64,000 nt of DNA from Rachicladosporium sp. CCFEE 5018 (lineage: Eukaryota > Ascomycota > Dothideomycetes > Cladosporiales > Cladosporiaceae), in the NCBI GenBank assembly GCA_002077045.2, contig KZ111156.1, positions 431,444 through 495,443 of the forward strand, read 5' to 3'. Positions 21,140-31,358 of this stretch are shown piece after piece. The position numbers and the translations under genes were made by a program. Under the pieces are notes generated by a model, which saw only the letters and a program-made list of their open reading frames with translations, did no database searches and was not told where the DNA came from. Each line of letters starts with the position of its first letter. The first letter of the stretch is position 1.

Positions 21140-23284
21140 ATGACGTCTCAACTGAAAACCGACGGGGAAGATGCGTCGTTGGAGGATCCGCCAAGCGAAC
21201 GACCGCGATCTCACGCAGACGATCTCTGGAGTCTTGCATGGTACGAACGACTGCTGCAGTGGAACCCAGCGGATATATCTGCCGCTTCTCGACGTGACAC
21301 TGTGCCAAAGGTGCAGGTCCTGAGTCGCCCAGGACTGTGCGATATCTGTCTGGACATTTTCCAGGACTGCGCGTTCGATTATTGGGGAGATAGTCACATT
21401 AGCAGGAACTTCTTAGGCCACGATTTTGAAGACACAAGAGGGCTGTGCCTTTTGAATTTCGCGAGGTACCAACCGTTGCACGCCTCTACGATCGAAGTGC
21501 AGGCAGGAGCGACTGTTGGATGCCTCATCTGCAGGTACGTGCTCGGAGCTGCTGCAGAACACAATCGCAGCACTGCGTACCGACTGGTCGGCTACGGGCG
21601 TGGTATCATGGAAGTGCGGGTAGAGGAAGCGCCATATGATTATTACTATGATCCGTGCATGAGCAGTGACTATCTGTACGGACGTGTGAGTGAAGACGGC
21701 TTTTCTCTGAACTTCTTCCTCCGCCCATCGTCAGACGGGGCCTATCCTGTCATGCAGCTTCATCAGGACTCCCTCAGAAGTCGAATTGGAAGCATCCCAT
21801 CGTTACGCTTAGCACGCCATTGGTATCAGGAGTGCGTCATGAACCACGACGGACGGTGCAGACCCCCATCGCACACGCAGTCCTACCCCACGCGACTTTT
21901 GTGTATCGAAGGGGACACAGTCAAGTTACTCGAGACGTCAGAGGGGAACCTCACTAGACCGTACGCCACGTTGAGCCATTGTTGGGGTCTCGAGCACTTT
22001 CCAGTTCTCGATCCTTCAAGTATTCACAGTCTTAAAGCTGGTTGGGCCAGAACCAACTTTCTACCAACGTTCCAGGACTGCTTCGATACGCTTGATTTCC
22101 TCGGAATAGGTCTAGTCTGGATCGACAGCTACTGCATACTGCAAGGTGACTCGGCGGAGAGCGCCCAGGATTGGCCGCGAGAATCGGCGCTCATGGGAGA
22201 GGTCTATAGCAATAGTGTGCTAACTATCACGGCAGCATACGCTAGGAGCCCACGGGATGGCTGTTTCAACAGGATGGCTCCGAGAGCGCAGCTTGACAGT
22301 TGCCTGATGCTTTGGCGCGCTACAGTCACAGCTACAGAGACGAGCTGGCTTCTTAGTCGTAACGAGCCTTCGTCGCTTGAACAAGAGCATCTCTTCTCGC
22401 GAGCATGGGTTTTGCAGGAGCGGGTTTTATCGAAGCGTTTGCTCCATTTCGGCACGCGTGAGATGCACTGGCAATGCGCGTCTACTGATGCCGCCTCTGA
22501 GTCTGGAGTGTTGGACAATCGTTTCGTTACGATCAACCCAGACATGTTGAATCCTCATATATCGCGGTCTCAAAGTGACTTCCGAAGAACGTGAGACGCG
22601 ATCGTTCAGTCCTACACTACTGCAGATCTAACGCATGTTCGAAAAGATAAGATAGTCGCCATTTCTGGACTCGCAAGCCGCTACGCCTCCGCACGAGGCA
22701 GTATGTATCTGTGGGGCTTTGTATGGGCCGACCTACCCTGGGCACTGTGCTGGCGAGGAAGGACTGTACGCCCTAAGATACCGCGAGCCCCTTCATGGAG
22801 TTGGTTCGCGCTCGATGGCTTCCTATCAGCAGGTTATGTCGATGGACATGATTCGTGCGGCCCGCGACTCGTCTGTGTTGACGCAGTCGCGGACAGCAAA
22901 GACACTGTCAAGGTAACGTTGGTCTGCATCGGTCGTGTGTTGAGCCTCTTCGGAGCGACGGGCGTACGTGGCGACGGCACTGAGGAGCGTCGCATAGTGT
23001 TCAGACTCCACGATGTCGATTTCAAATGCGACGTAGACGGCGAAGAAGATCGTGAAAGTCTAGCAATCCGCGAATGGTTCCTTGTCCCTGTCGATCAGAG
23101 TCGTTCTGGTAATCTCAAATTTCGCCAGTACCGAACGCTTGTACTGTCCAGAAGCGCAAATGGGACCTACTCACGTATTGGACACGCGGAATCATCCTGG
23201 TCGATGCCGAGACAGCCCGAGTACCTTCAGCGCTTGGATGAGGCAATCAACGCACAGCCCGCTAGCCTGATTCTTCTCGTATAG
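21140..23284 (+). pseudogene. HET-domain paralogue interrupted by an in-frame TGA
   Basis: A 715-codon frame with one internal stop at codon 485 (22592-22594). The first part gives 484 aa and includes the whole HET core: YATLSHCWGL from residue 275, LVWIDSYCILQG, ESALMGEVYSNSVLTITAA and RAWVLQERVLSKRLLHFG. After the stop, 229 more codons stay in the same frame and match the tail of the upstream paralogue (DLPWALCW vs DLPEALCW; INAQPASLILLV vs IQAQPAQLVILV). The stop falls where the intact paralogue has a tryptophan, so a single TGG-to-TGA change is the simplest cause. The stop also lies in a GTGAGA donor-like hexamer. An intron 22591-22701 (111 nt, ending GGCAG) would keep frame. So it may be a fresh pseudogene, a 484-aa truncated protein, or a spliced gene. 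Confidence 0.75.
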
Positions 23285-23579
23285 CTAAAGATCCTATGCG
23301 GCGGTCCTTTGCCGGGACGGAAAATCACTATGTGAAGGATGGTGCATTTTCTCGAGCTCGTCAAGCTACCCAGATGCCGACGGCGGAGTCAGTGTTCGGC
23401 TGTATTGCACCGGATCCATCATCAATAGCGCAGGACTCCTCTCATCGCACCCTCTCGGTATTGCTTTCCTGGACTGTCATGTGTGCCGCCAGTCCGAGTC
23501 TTGTCACTTGATGCCGCTGCTTTGCTTGTGCCGTACCTAAAGGCGTATCAATCAACGACCCAGCAGTAGCAGTGCGCTG

Positions 23580-24074
23580 TTACTCACGTATTCGTAGAAA
23601 CGCAGCCAGAAGATACAGATCCCGCCTTCTCACTAGCTCACCCACCTCACTCGTCGGCTCAGACCACTTCATCAAGCGCCAGGCCTCTACCGGCGAGCAC
23701 CACCGGAAACCGTCGCCTTGGCCACCCGTTACGTGGTCGCTGGTATGGACCGTTCGCTCGCTTAGAGTACAGACGTAGCTGAAACCTTCCTTCTTCAGCA
23801 TACCAGTCCACCGCGTGCTGCTATCTGTAGACCACCAAGGATCGATCTCGACCGCGCAGCCTGAGTCCTCGAATGCGGCGTTGGTGGCATTGCGGAGCTG
23901 CGTGGTGTCGAGGGTGTCCATGCTGCCACTGGGTAGTCGGTAATAGTCCTCTGCTTTGACATGAACGAGGCCAATCTGGCCATCCTTAATCAGAATGCAG
24001 CGCTCGGGTGAAGTCGAAGGACTCTCTATCTCGCACATGTGCTCGATGGTGGACTCATTCGATCGCATCCTCAT
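23580..24074 (-). CDS. Nudix-fold-like protein with degenerate Nudix box
   Basis: 164-aa ORF if started at ATG 24074; a later ATG at 24038 also fits, and an upstream exon cannot be excluded. The pattern ILIKDGQIGLVHVKAEDYYRLPSGS followed by a helix ending AAFEDSG resembles the beta-strand, glycine and helix layout of Nudix hydrolases, but the catalytic REUxEE core is not kept (TNAAFED at that place). The later WCSPVEAWRLM resembles the strand-helix after the Nudix box. If the fold is right, it is probably not an active pyrophosphohydrolase. It lies beside the HET pair and is convergent with it. The identification rests on pattern only. Confidence 0.5.
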   Translation of the reverse strand: MRMRSNESTIEHMCEIESPSTSPERCILIKDGQIGLVHVKAEDYYRLPSGSMDTLDTTQLRNATNAAFEDSGCAVEIDPWWSTDSSTRWTGMLKKEGFSYVCTLSERTVHTSDHVTGGQGDGFRWCSPVEAWRLMKWSEPTSEVGELVRRRDLYLLAAFLRIRE

Positions 24075-24598
24075 TGACTTCAGGGATATGCGGCTCGTGC
24101 TTTTCAGGACCCGAATCGCAAGGCATTCCACTTGAGCTTGATGTTTGTGTGGTCGATTTCCGCATCCGTTTTGCTGAAAGCACAGTAAGTAGTTGCAGGA
24201 AATGTGCGAGCACAACAGTAGTCTCTGCCAATGTTAGCCCAGCGCCTCGAGTGAGACAAGAAACGGTCTTGGTATCTCGGCGAGGCATGGCATTGTTGTA
24301 TCACGGTCTTCATCACGCCAGGGTTGTGCCACTTCCCTTGTCACACCGAACACACCCGGAGCTGTGCTTGAGGATCAGATTGATGCTGTCGTCTGAAGGC
24401 CGTTTGTGCACTAGATCTGCAGGTTGAGCATTTTCCATTGGAGAACGTTTCTATAATTTAGCGTTGATTTACATTATATCGCATGCTTCCGATCATTATA
24501 CAACTACCAATAGCATCCCTAACGCCGCGGTCGTGTTATGACCTACCCCTTCCCATGCCCGTGCCCTGTAGACTCACCTTTTCTCATCCAACTTCCCA
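24075..24598. other. Intergenic between Nudix-like and PMP3-like genes
   Basis: A 77-codon minus-strand ORF (24055-24288) starts with a real ATG but has no recognisable domain and overlaps the Nudix-like start. The stretch 24440-24490 is AT-rich. Nothing else seen. Confidence 0.4.
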
Positions 24599-25106
24599 TC
24601 AAGGCCCCTGCACCTTATGATCCCCCGCCACAGCCTGCGAGTACGACGGCGGGACCTCCTCTCCTTGCTGTGTTGACGATCCAGCAGCCGCTGGCGCCGT
24701 CGAAGGATGCTGCACGAATCCACTCTGATGTCCAGGGAACTGATTACTCGGCGCAGAGCTCACTGTGCCGTAGCCCTGCTGTGGCTGTCCTCCAGGTGCG
24801 TATTGTGGCTGCCCTTGCACAACATAGTATGATACTGTGCCGCCTCGCTCTTCGTCACCGATCGGCTCGTAGGTTGGATCGGGCGTTACGGCTATGATGT
24901 ACCATGCGTGGAGGAGACCGGGGAGAAAGCCGAGCACTGGGAGGAAATGTCAGTGACTGTCGCAGGGAAGAATGTCGGCAGGGAGACTTACTGCATAGTG
25001 CTATGTTGATCAGCGAGTCCACGCTGCAGAGCCCGCGCTTCACCCACACTGCTAGTGGCGGGAAGAGGATGGCGAGGAAGCCGAGGAGGATGTCGGAGCC
25101 GCACAT
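24599..25106 (-). CDS. PMP3/UPF0057-family membrane protein with extended tail
   Basis: Predicted 150-aa protein in two exons, 25106-24992 and 24936-24599, with a 55-nt intron (GTAAGT..CCCAG). The first ~55 residues are the PMP3 (RCI2/SNA) proteolipid core: two hydrophobic helices, LLGFLAILFPPLAVWVK and INIALCMLGFLPGLLHAWY, separated by a short loop with one Cys. These proteins sit in the plasma or vacuolar membrane and affect membrane potential and salt tolerance. A ~95-residue cytosolic tail rich in Pro/Gln/Tyr follows, ending with PPSYSQAV. This tail contains a PPxY motif, as in the yeast SNA3/SNA4 proteins, where it recruits the ubiquitin ligase RSP5 for vacuolar sorting. So it is closer to SNA3/SNA4 than to the short PMP3. 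Confidence 0.88.
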
Positions 25107-27283
25107 GTTGGTAGGATAGATGTTAAGTCTTGCGAGAGTGTGTAGTGCGAGAGAGGAACGAAATTGCGTGTACGGCGTCGCTAGGGTAGGTAATGTGTTG
25201 CGGGAATATGGATGCCTCGTGAATGCACGCGACAGGCACTGCATGGAGAAGTGGCGTAGCACTGCCACATGACGAAACCGCGGGGCGTGCCGCGCTTGGC
25301 AAGACCGAAGTAAAGTCTGGAGTTTGACCTCACCATTCACGACCATTGCAATCTAACTACACTGGTTGCGTTCGCGTTGCGTTGCATAAACGACGCTCAT
25401 CATGTCCGGGTGTTCTTCACGCGTTGACGAAGATCTGGTCATGTTGTAAAGGTATGCGTGCGACCCAGGCTGCGTACGCTACGATCCGCCATGAAGCCCA
25501 TGGTCGGAAAGCGACACTACAATGCAATCTGGATTCCTAACGAACGATGGAAACCATCTTCGCCGGTTTGATCCAGTGCCCTACACTAACTCTCGGCGTC
25601 CTACACTGCAGTACACGGTTCAACTGTGGTGCAGCTGACTACTACCTCTGACGATGAAGGGCTTCTTGCAGCACGGCCGTCCGGAAAGGCGGGTAGACCT
25701 GCAGTCAATGCATGTAATCATTTGCACTGGGTCGTCGCGATGACTGAATAGCCGAGCATTCATCGTGTGCGTACGTACATGCGCTGCCACGGCTCTCATT
25801 CCAATCGAGATTCACCTGCTAGCATTCGGGCCATTCCCGCCTTCTGTCGAAGTTGTCTTCCGTCACGACGATGAGCGGAGCTGCTCACATTCATGTGACA
25901 TGTTCGCAGTCCTCCAATCTGCTTATTTTGGGGCGTGTCCACATCGCCAGTCGCACTTTGGTGGCTACGTAGCGGAGTCCAAGACGTCTGCCTACACGTC
26001 GCCCTGTTTGTCACTAACGGGCGTCAATCGACGGCACATCCGTCACACAACGATCCGGATCGCTATTTGCTACCTCCTATAATCCTCTCCACGCGGCTAG
26101 TGGTCAGACTGTATGGTCAGATCGCATCAAGAGCTGTGCCGATAGGGTATCTGTGTTGTCCCACGGTTGTTACTTATACTCGGCTTAGACTATGCATCGG
26201 CTGAACGCCTTGCTAGGAGGATTCCATCTTTACCGGCGGACAACAGGCATATCAAATGCCTTTGCCAACAGACAATGCGGCCACGCTCAGCGCGGTGGTC
26301 ACTGCATCCAATTCTGCCATGTTGTATTTACAACAGCGTCCGGAGCATCATCTATCGCGTCCGGTTTCCATCCAAGACTACTGCCTGCACCCAGCTAGCG
26401 CGCCTCCATAAGTCTCAATCAAACGTACGACATTCTAGCGGCCCCGAAGCAAATCGGTACAGCTCACCTCCTGTCGACATGGACTACCTCCTGAATCAGA
26501 ACCACTTCCTCTTCAGCCGCACTGTGCCCAGCAGAGGCCACCCTAATGGCTACTGGCCAGCCAATCGGTAGCGCGGCCTTCCAATTGGCCTACGGTACAA
26601 GCTCTTACACGCACCTCGTACAACCGAACAACATCATTCGTCAGCCGAATAATTGTTATCCTGGGTGCTCAATTGCGGACCCGTCTGGTAGATGGTCGTA
26701 CAGTCCCAATCGTCAGCATCCGTCCGAATTCCCAGGGAATCGACACGCATTGCAGCAGGCTAATGCTCAGTTGGCGCGGAACGGTCAGACTCGTCCGCTT
26801 TAGGGCGCACCCTCTGGCATGCACTATGGTGACGAGCACTTGTATGGCTGGAACATGAGGTGGCGGTAAGGGGATGCGTCTCCGAGGTCGTGTGACTCAG
26901 CCTAAGGCTTCATTCGGTACACCGTGCATGTCGGCCAGACAAAGAGGTGTGAAGCTAGATCATCGGAGTTAGCTAGAAATGTAGCGTAGTATGGAGTATT
27001 CTTCGTCGATAAGCCCTTGAGACGGTTGTAATTCATGGTTGCAGCGTGACTACGGGAGCGTGTTTGACGGATGTCGAAGTGTAGTCGAAGTAAGCATGGA
27101 TGAGATGCGGGCTCTTGCGATAGCTCCTTCCCGACACATGTAGGCTGCCATAAGCTTTCCCAACTTCATCTTTTCCATGGGGCAAGCAACATTTACACAT
27201 CTCACTGTCAGATCGCGTTAACAGCGTGCGGGATTTTACGAGGCTTGAGCTTTGAGCCTGTCAATGCTTTGGTCTCGTCGAAA
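25107..27283. other. 2.2 kb gene-poor region
   Basis: This is the longest stretch without a firm gene. It has only short ORFs; the one at 26546-26803 is listed as a weak candidate. No repeats, tRNA or transposon ends were recognised. The left end must hold the promoter of the PMP3-like gene, and the right end that of the 27284 gene. Confidence 0.4.
26546..26803 (+). CDS. Possible small Gln/Asn/Pro-rich ORF
   Basis: An ATG-initiated 85-codon frame. Its composition is rich in N, Q, P, S and Y, with a doubled QPNN motif (VQPNN, RQPNN). Another ATG-started frame begins at 26479 (MDYLLNQNHFLF) and overlaps it out of frame, ending at a TAG after about 30 codons. No signal peptide or known domain. 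It could be chance in a gene-poor region; it is included because nothing else lies within 1 kb. Confidence 0.15.
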   Translation: MATGQPIGSAAFQLAYGTSSYTHLVQPNNIIRQPNNCYPGCSIADPSGRWSYSPNRQHPSEFPGNRHALQQANAQLARNGQTRPL

Positions 27284-29317
27284 ATGGCAAGCGCCCGACG
27301 CGGCACTCCGAAGATCACATATGGCAAGAAGCGGCCAGCTTTGCTACCATTGACTGCCGAGCAGTTCAGGCGGTCGAGCATCTTCGAGATCCCAGCTGAA
27401 GAGACAGAGGCCCAACGCCGATTACCCAATGTTGACCAATGCGCGAAGCATCGAGTCACTGCTGAAGATTCGCAGCTGTCAGATGCCGAGTCGAGCGAGG
27501 AGGTGTCTTCAACGCCAGTCTACGATGTGGCGGAAGCTACAAAAGCCTCTCTATCGGAGTCGAGATCAAGAGCTGCCCCGCGCAAGTCGCTGAAGTTTGC
27601 GAGTGTTTCTGATGTCAGGCCGACAGACGCGCCAGGCAGGCCTTCGGCTGCATCGCAGCATCTTCATGCCTCACCACGACGCCGAGTGCGACGGCCTATT
27701 GCTCCAGAACGCCACAGTCCACTGAATTCGTTACCCAATGAGCTACTCCTGGTGCCAATGCAGCTTCTTAAAGGCTCAGGGACGAGTTTACTGCCGGCCA
27801 AGCCGCACATAGGATTCTCATTCAGTCTTGCAAACGATTCAGTCACTTCGGACAACCGCTACTATGACGATGATCATGGCGCAGGTGTTGCAGAAGACGC
27901 TCCTGCTGTGTTCAGACCCAAGAGTGGCTTGACTACCCACAGGAAGAGGCTTAAGACCACTATGCGAGAGCACAAGACGATCCGAGAGCTGCAAAGTAAG
28001 CAGGAAGCCGGTGTGAATGAACCATCGCATATCCTGCCAGGCGATGGCTTCGAGAAATCGGAGCTCAAGGTCGCGCATCGACTTCGGCTCAAGGTGCGGC
28101 ATCGTCGAAAGCGAAGGACAGAGCCACTCTGGCAGGGCTTTCAAGAGCTCACTTTGTATGCAGAAGCGGCAGATGAGCCTGAGTTTCTGCGAGCGCCAGT
28201 TAAGAACGAGCCGATTCTAGGACAGACTGGCACACTGGCACTTTCTGCCAATCGTCCGCGAGCCGAGACTGAGAGCTTCGCTGACTCAGACATGATATCT
28301 CATGACCCTGGAGAGATCAAGCTGCCGACTGCGGGCCCATCAGCTATGAGTCGGCAGCAGGAGCTGATCGCCATTGAACTGTCATCGCTCTCGGCGCCGG
28401 TACGGCAATACAGCGTCTCTGTCTGCAGTGACGAAGAAGCCGAAGAGGATGGGGTCGATGATGGCGCAGCCGAGAGCTACGTTGACCATGAAGACATCGC
28501 CGAGGATGCTATTGAGGACGTCGTCGAGGTGGAGTCTGATCCTCAAGAAGTAGATGCCTCTGCAGAGGATGCGGGCGATGGAGCATTCATAGTCGACTTC
28601 CGATCATCGCATCTGCGCGGAAATCCTGGACTGATGCGCTGTCCGAGCCGTCGAAATCTGATGGAAGTCAACGAAACGATCTTCGATGACCCAAATGCCT
28701 ACCCAGACAAGGACATCATGCTTGACGACGCCCAAATTTCCATCGCATCACCCACTGGTCAACGATTGCCTCAACCTCGATCGATCCTGAAGTGCAGCAC
28801 AGTAACAAGAATGCCAATCGAAGCCGGACCAGAGCTCACAGCGCGCAACACCCGCCGCAATAGCCGCATTCCCACAACTCGTAGCACCCACTTCAGCAGC
28901 CCTCCACCTAGTTCTGACCCGGACTCAGAGCTCATGCTCGACGAAGAAAGTCGTTACTTCACCTCCGCCCAACAACAGCTCGCTGCATCTCCGGCCCAGC
29001 CTCGCTCAATCATCCGGAAGAAGTCAAACAATCCCCAAGTCGGCTATACCTATGGCGATGCGACAGATGTACAAGTGCCGTACAGTGGGTCGCTGACAGT
29101 CGTCGAGACCTCGCCGATCCGGCAGCGCTTTTCGGACGAGTCCCAGTTACGCATACTGAAGTGCGGTGGCGATGTGGTTTGGCAGGCTGAGCGCGATGTG
29201 CGGGAGGTAGAGCAGAACCTGGGCCGTTTGACAAGGCGAGTAAGTATGGAGCATGGGACTCTGAGCCGGGGATCGCGACGGCGTCGGAGCATAGCATTTG
29301 ATGCAGAGGAAGAGTAG
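27284..29317 (+). CDS. Hypothetical protein, basic N-terminus, acidic middle
   Basis: Single-exon 677-aa protein that I do not recognise. The start is the first in-frame ATG (MASARRGTPKITYGKKR); the frame runs upstream but without another ATG. The N-terminus is strongly basic. The centre has RLRLKVRHRRKRR (nuclear-signal-like), then a long acidic stretch rich in E/D/V. Later there are two SxLK/SIIRKK-like basic patches (PRSILKCS, PRSIIRKKS). Ser/Pro-rich linkers suggest disorder. The profile fits a nuclear scaffold or chromatin-associated protein, but that is inference. No domain, signal peptide or membrane segment is seen. Codon use looks like that of its neighbours. Confidence 0.7.
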   Translation: MASARRGTPKITYGKKRPALLPLTAEQFRRSSIFEIPAEETEAQRRLPNVDQCAKHRVTAEDSQLSDAESSEEVSSTPVYDVAEATKASLSESRSRAAPRKSLKFASVSDVRPTDAPGRPSAASQHLHASPRRRVRRPIAPERHSPLNSLPNELLLVPMQLLKGSGTSLLPAKPHIGFSFSLANDSVTSDNRYYDDDHGAGVAEDAPAVFRPKSGLTTHRKRLKTTMREHKTIRELQSKQEAGVNEPSHILPGDGFEKSELKVAHRLRLKVRHRRKRRTEPLWQGFQELTLYAEAADEPEFLRAPVKNEPILGQTGTLALSANRPRAETESFADSDMISHDPGEIKLPTAGPSAMSRQQELIAIELSSLSAPVRQYSVSVCSDEEAEEDGVDDGAAESYVDHEDIAEDAIEDVVEVESDPQEVDASAEDAGDGAFIVDFRSSHLRGNPGLMRCPSRRNLMEVNETIFDDPNAYPDKDIMLDDAQISIASPTGQRLPQPRSILKCSTVTRMPIEAGPELTARNTRRNSRIPTTRSTHFSSPPPSSDPDSELMLDEESRYFTSAQQQLAASPAQPRSIIRKKSNNPQVGYTYGDATDVQVPYSGSLTVVETSPIRQRFSDESQLRILKCGGDVVWQAERDVREVEQNLGRLTRRVSMEHGTLSRGSRRRRSIAFDAEEE

Positions 29318-29620
29318 TAGGCATCGTGAGGGAAAGCGGCTTGCTTTGGTACAAGAGACAGAGGCATGAGTGCCATTTGCTTCGTTTATATCTGCGCAAG
29401 GTGACTGGCTGTCTATACAGGCTTCTTAGCTGAGCAGTCTAGGCTGACATAGCTGATGAGAAAGCGTTCTACTTGCCACATTGTGCCCGGCGGTCTCAGC
29501 GGGTGCGCCGTAGCTCATTCGCTGTTGCAATCGCTTAATCGCCGCGCCATGTAGTCGTACTCTTGGCAAGCGAAGTGTCCTGCCTTGCTCGTTTTCGAGT
29601 CTCTGGAATAGCATCCCCGC
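29318..29620. other. Convergent intergenic region
   Basis: 3' flanks of the 27284 gene and the ARC1-like gene. Nothing distinct seen. Confidence 0.4.
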
Positions 29621-31042
29621 TCAGCGCACAGTAGCCCCAGTCAGACTAGGCACCGTACAATATCCTCCGCCCTTGACGATCAACTTCCCCGTACTCTTCC
29701 CAGCATCCTTCAAACTCTCCACCTCACTCGGCTGAAAGGCCACCTCCCTCCCCTCCGTAGTCGTAAAGCCCACCTGACACATCTCCCAAACCTTCTTCTT
29801 CGGGTTCAGCACACCCTCCGGCTCGCCCTCAAACCCCTCAAACCACACTCTCTCGCCCGCCTTAGCCTCCTTAGGTGGATCCACAAGCTCCACGGGCCCG
29901 GCATGATTGTCCGTTTCCCCTGGGGCAATGCGAGGCGAGGCAGCGAGAACCATAGCCGCCGACTTTACGCCGCGCATTGTGACGGGTTTCAGATTACAAA
30001 CGGCGACGATCTTGCGGTTTTGCATTGCATCGAGGGGTATGAGGCCATTGAGGCCGGAGCAGACTGTGCGGACTACTTGGCCTTCGAATTCGGAGGTGTT
30101 TTCTGTGCCTGGTGGGTCGCCGCATGCTATCGTGGAAACAAAAAGGCTGTCGGCGTTTGGGTGGGTAGTGGCTTTCAATATGTGGCCTACCCGCAAATCG
30201 ATGAGGGAGGGTGATAGAGGTTTCTCGACAACTGGTGCGGCAGGAGCTTTAGGAGCTTTGGCTTTCTTTTCTTTCTTCTCGGTCTTCATACCGGGGATTA
30301 CTGCTGCTGCTGCGGCGGCTGTCTGAGAGACAGCATCTTTTGCTTTCTCGGCCAGGGGTTTGTCCGAGGATGTAGCGTCTGAGGAGGGGATGGTGGAGGT
30401 GCCGTTCTGGTTCACAGCTCCATCATTTCCGCCCGCCTTCTCACCTTCTGCGGCCAACAGTGCGACCTTTTCGCGCTTCTTTTTCTCTTTGTCGGCTTTG
30501 GCGTCGAAGGTCTTCACTGGTGCGAGGATCTCATCTGGGTTGATGTCGATCTTGTCTGCCTTGTCGAGCTTTAGACCGAATAGAGGCGCATTCTGGACGA
30601 AGTCGAGGTATCGTACGACATGGTGATGGCCTTCTGCGCCGGTCTTCTGCTCAGGTGTCCAGCTCTTGACCACAGGCGCGAGTCGTGCGTAGAGGACTGC
30701 GTCTGCTACGGAGGGCTTGCTACCCAGTATGGTTGTGCGTGTGCTGAGGTGTGTGTTGAGGTCGGAAAGTGCGGTCGTGGATCGTGACGGGTCGTCGACT
30801 TGGGACGAGAGGTTTAGGTGTGTGAGTAGCCATTTCTCGATTTCGACCTTCTCATCGGGAGTGTACTGGCTGTCGCATTAGCTCTTGCAGAGTTTCGTCT
30901 TTGCCTGAATCCGAGTGCCTACCTCTATCGATGGGAATGCGGCGGTCGAAAGCTTCTGTGTATCCTCGCCAACCTCTTTCGTCTGAGGGTAGGATCTGTG
31001 AATGAGGTCTGCAGCACCGCCGTCTAATGTCATCAATGCCAT
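29621..31042 (-). CDS. ARC1: ARC1/AIMP1-type tRNA-binding cofactor of aminoacyl-tRNA synthetases
   Basis: Predicted 454-aa protein in two exons, 31042-30923 and 30865-29621. The 57-nt intron joins PSIE to YTPDEKVEIEKWLLTHLN. Residues ~1-140 look GST-like (SKPSVADAVLYARLAP, VVRYLDFVQN). A Lys/Ala-rich linker (~160-255) follows, as in ARC1. The C-terminal EMAPII-like OB fold (~260-430) has LIDLRVGHILKATTHPNADSLFV, VRTVCSGLNGLIP and NLKPVTMRGVKSAAMVLAA. In yeast, Arc1p holds MetRS and GluRS together and delivers tRNA to them. The start is the ATG of MALMTLDGG. An extra upstream exon is possible because the 5' frame stays open, but no good donor was found there. Confidence 0.88.
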
Positions 31043-31358
31043 GATGCGTGACGTTGCGAAGTGTCGTAGTCCTGGTGATCGAGCGGAAACTACAAAATTG
31101 TTGTATCGTGTGAGTGACCTGGTAGAAGTGTACGGTCTGGCTCGCGGGAGCACTCGACATAGGCGAATGTGATTCATGCACAGTAGAAAAGTTGACATGC
31201 GGTCGACACAGGCGAAGTTCAAAGCCACATAGAACGCCACAGTGGCGCCGACAGCCCTAAAGAGCAAGACATGATATGGAATCTACAGACGATCACTGGC
31301 ATTGGGGTCAAGTAGATGGCAAGGTATCGCTGCTATCTCGTAAGGCACAGCGCACTAC
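31043..31358. other. Intergenic between ARC1-like and MCH1-like genes
   Basis: Promoter side of ARC1-like and terminator side of the transporter. No distinct element recognised. Confidence 0.4.

Noticed and set aside
22592..22594. RIP mutation or programmed readthrough as cause of the TGA
   Set aside because: The inferred G-to-A change is not in the usual CpA context for RIP on the opposite strand, and the base after TGA is G without a known readthrough motif such as TGACTA.
22591..22625. Short intron GTGAGA..TGCAG across the stop of the second HET gene
   Set aside because: It is only 35 nt and shifts the frame, which meets a stop within a few codons. The 111-nt option keeps frame.
24055..24288. 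77-codon minus-strand ORF as first exon of the Nudix-like gene
   Set aside because: It ends in a stop 20 bases short of the Nudix-like start in a different frame, and no donor/acceptor pair links the two convincingly.
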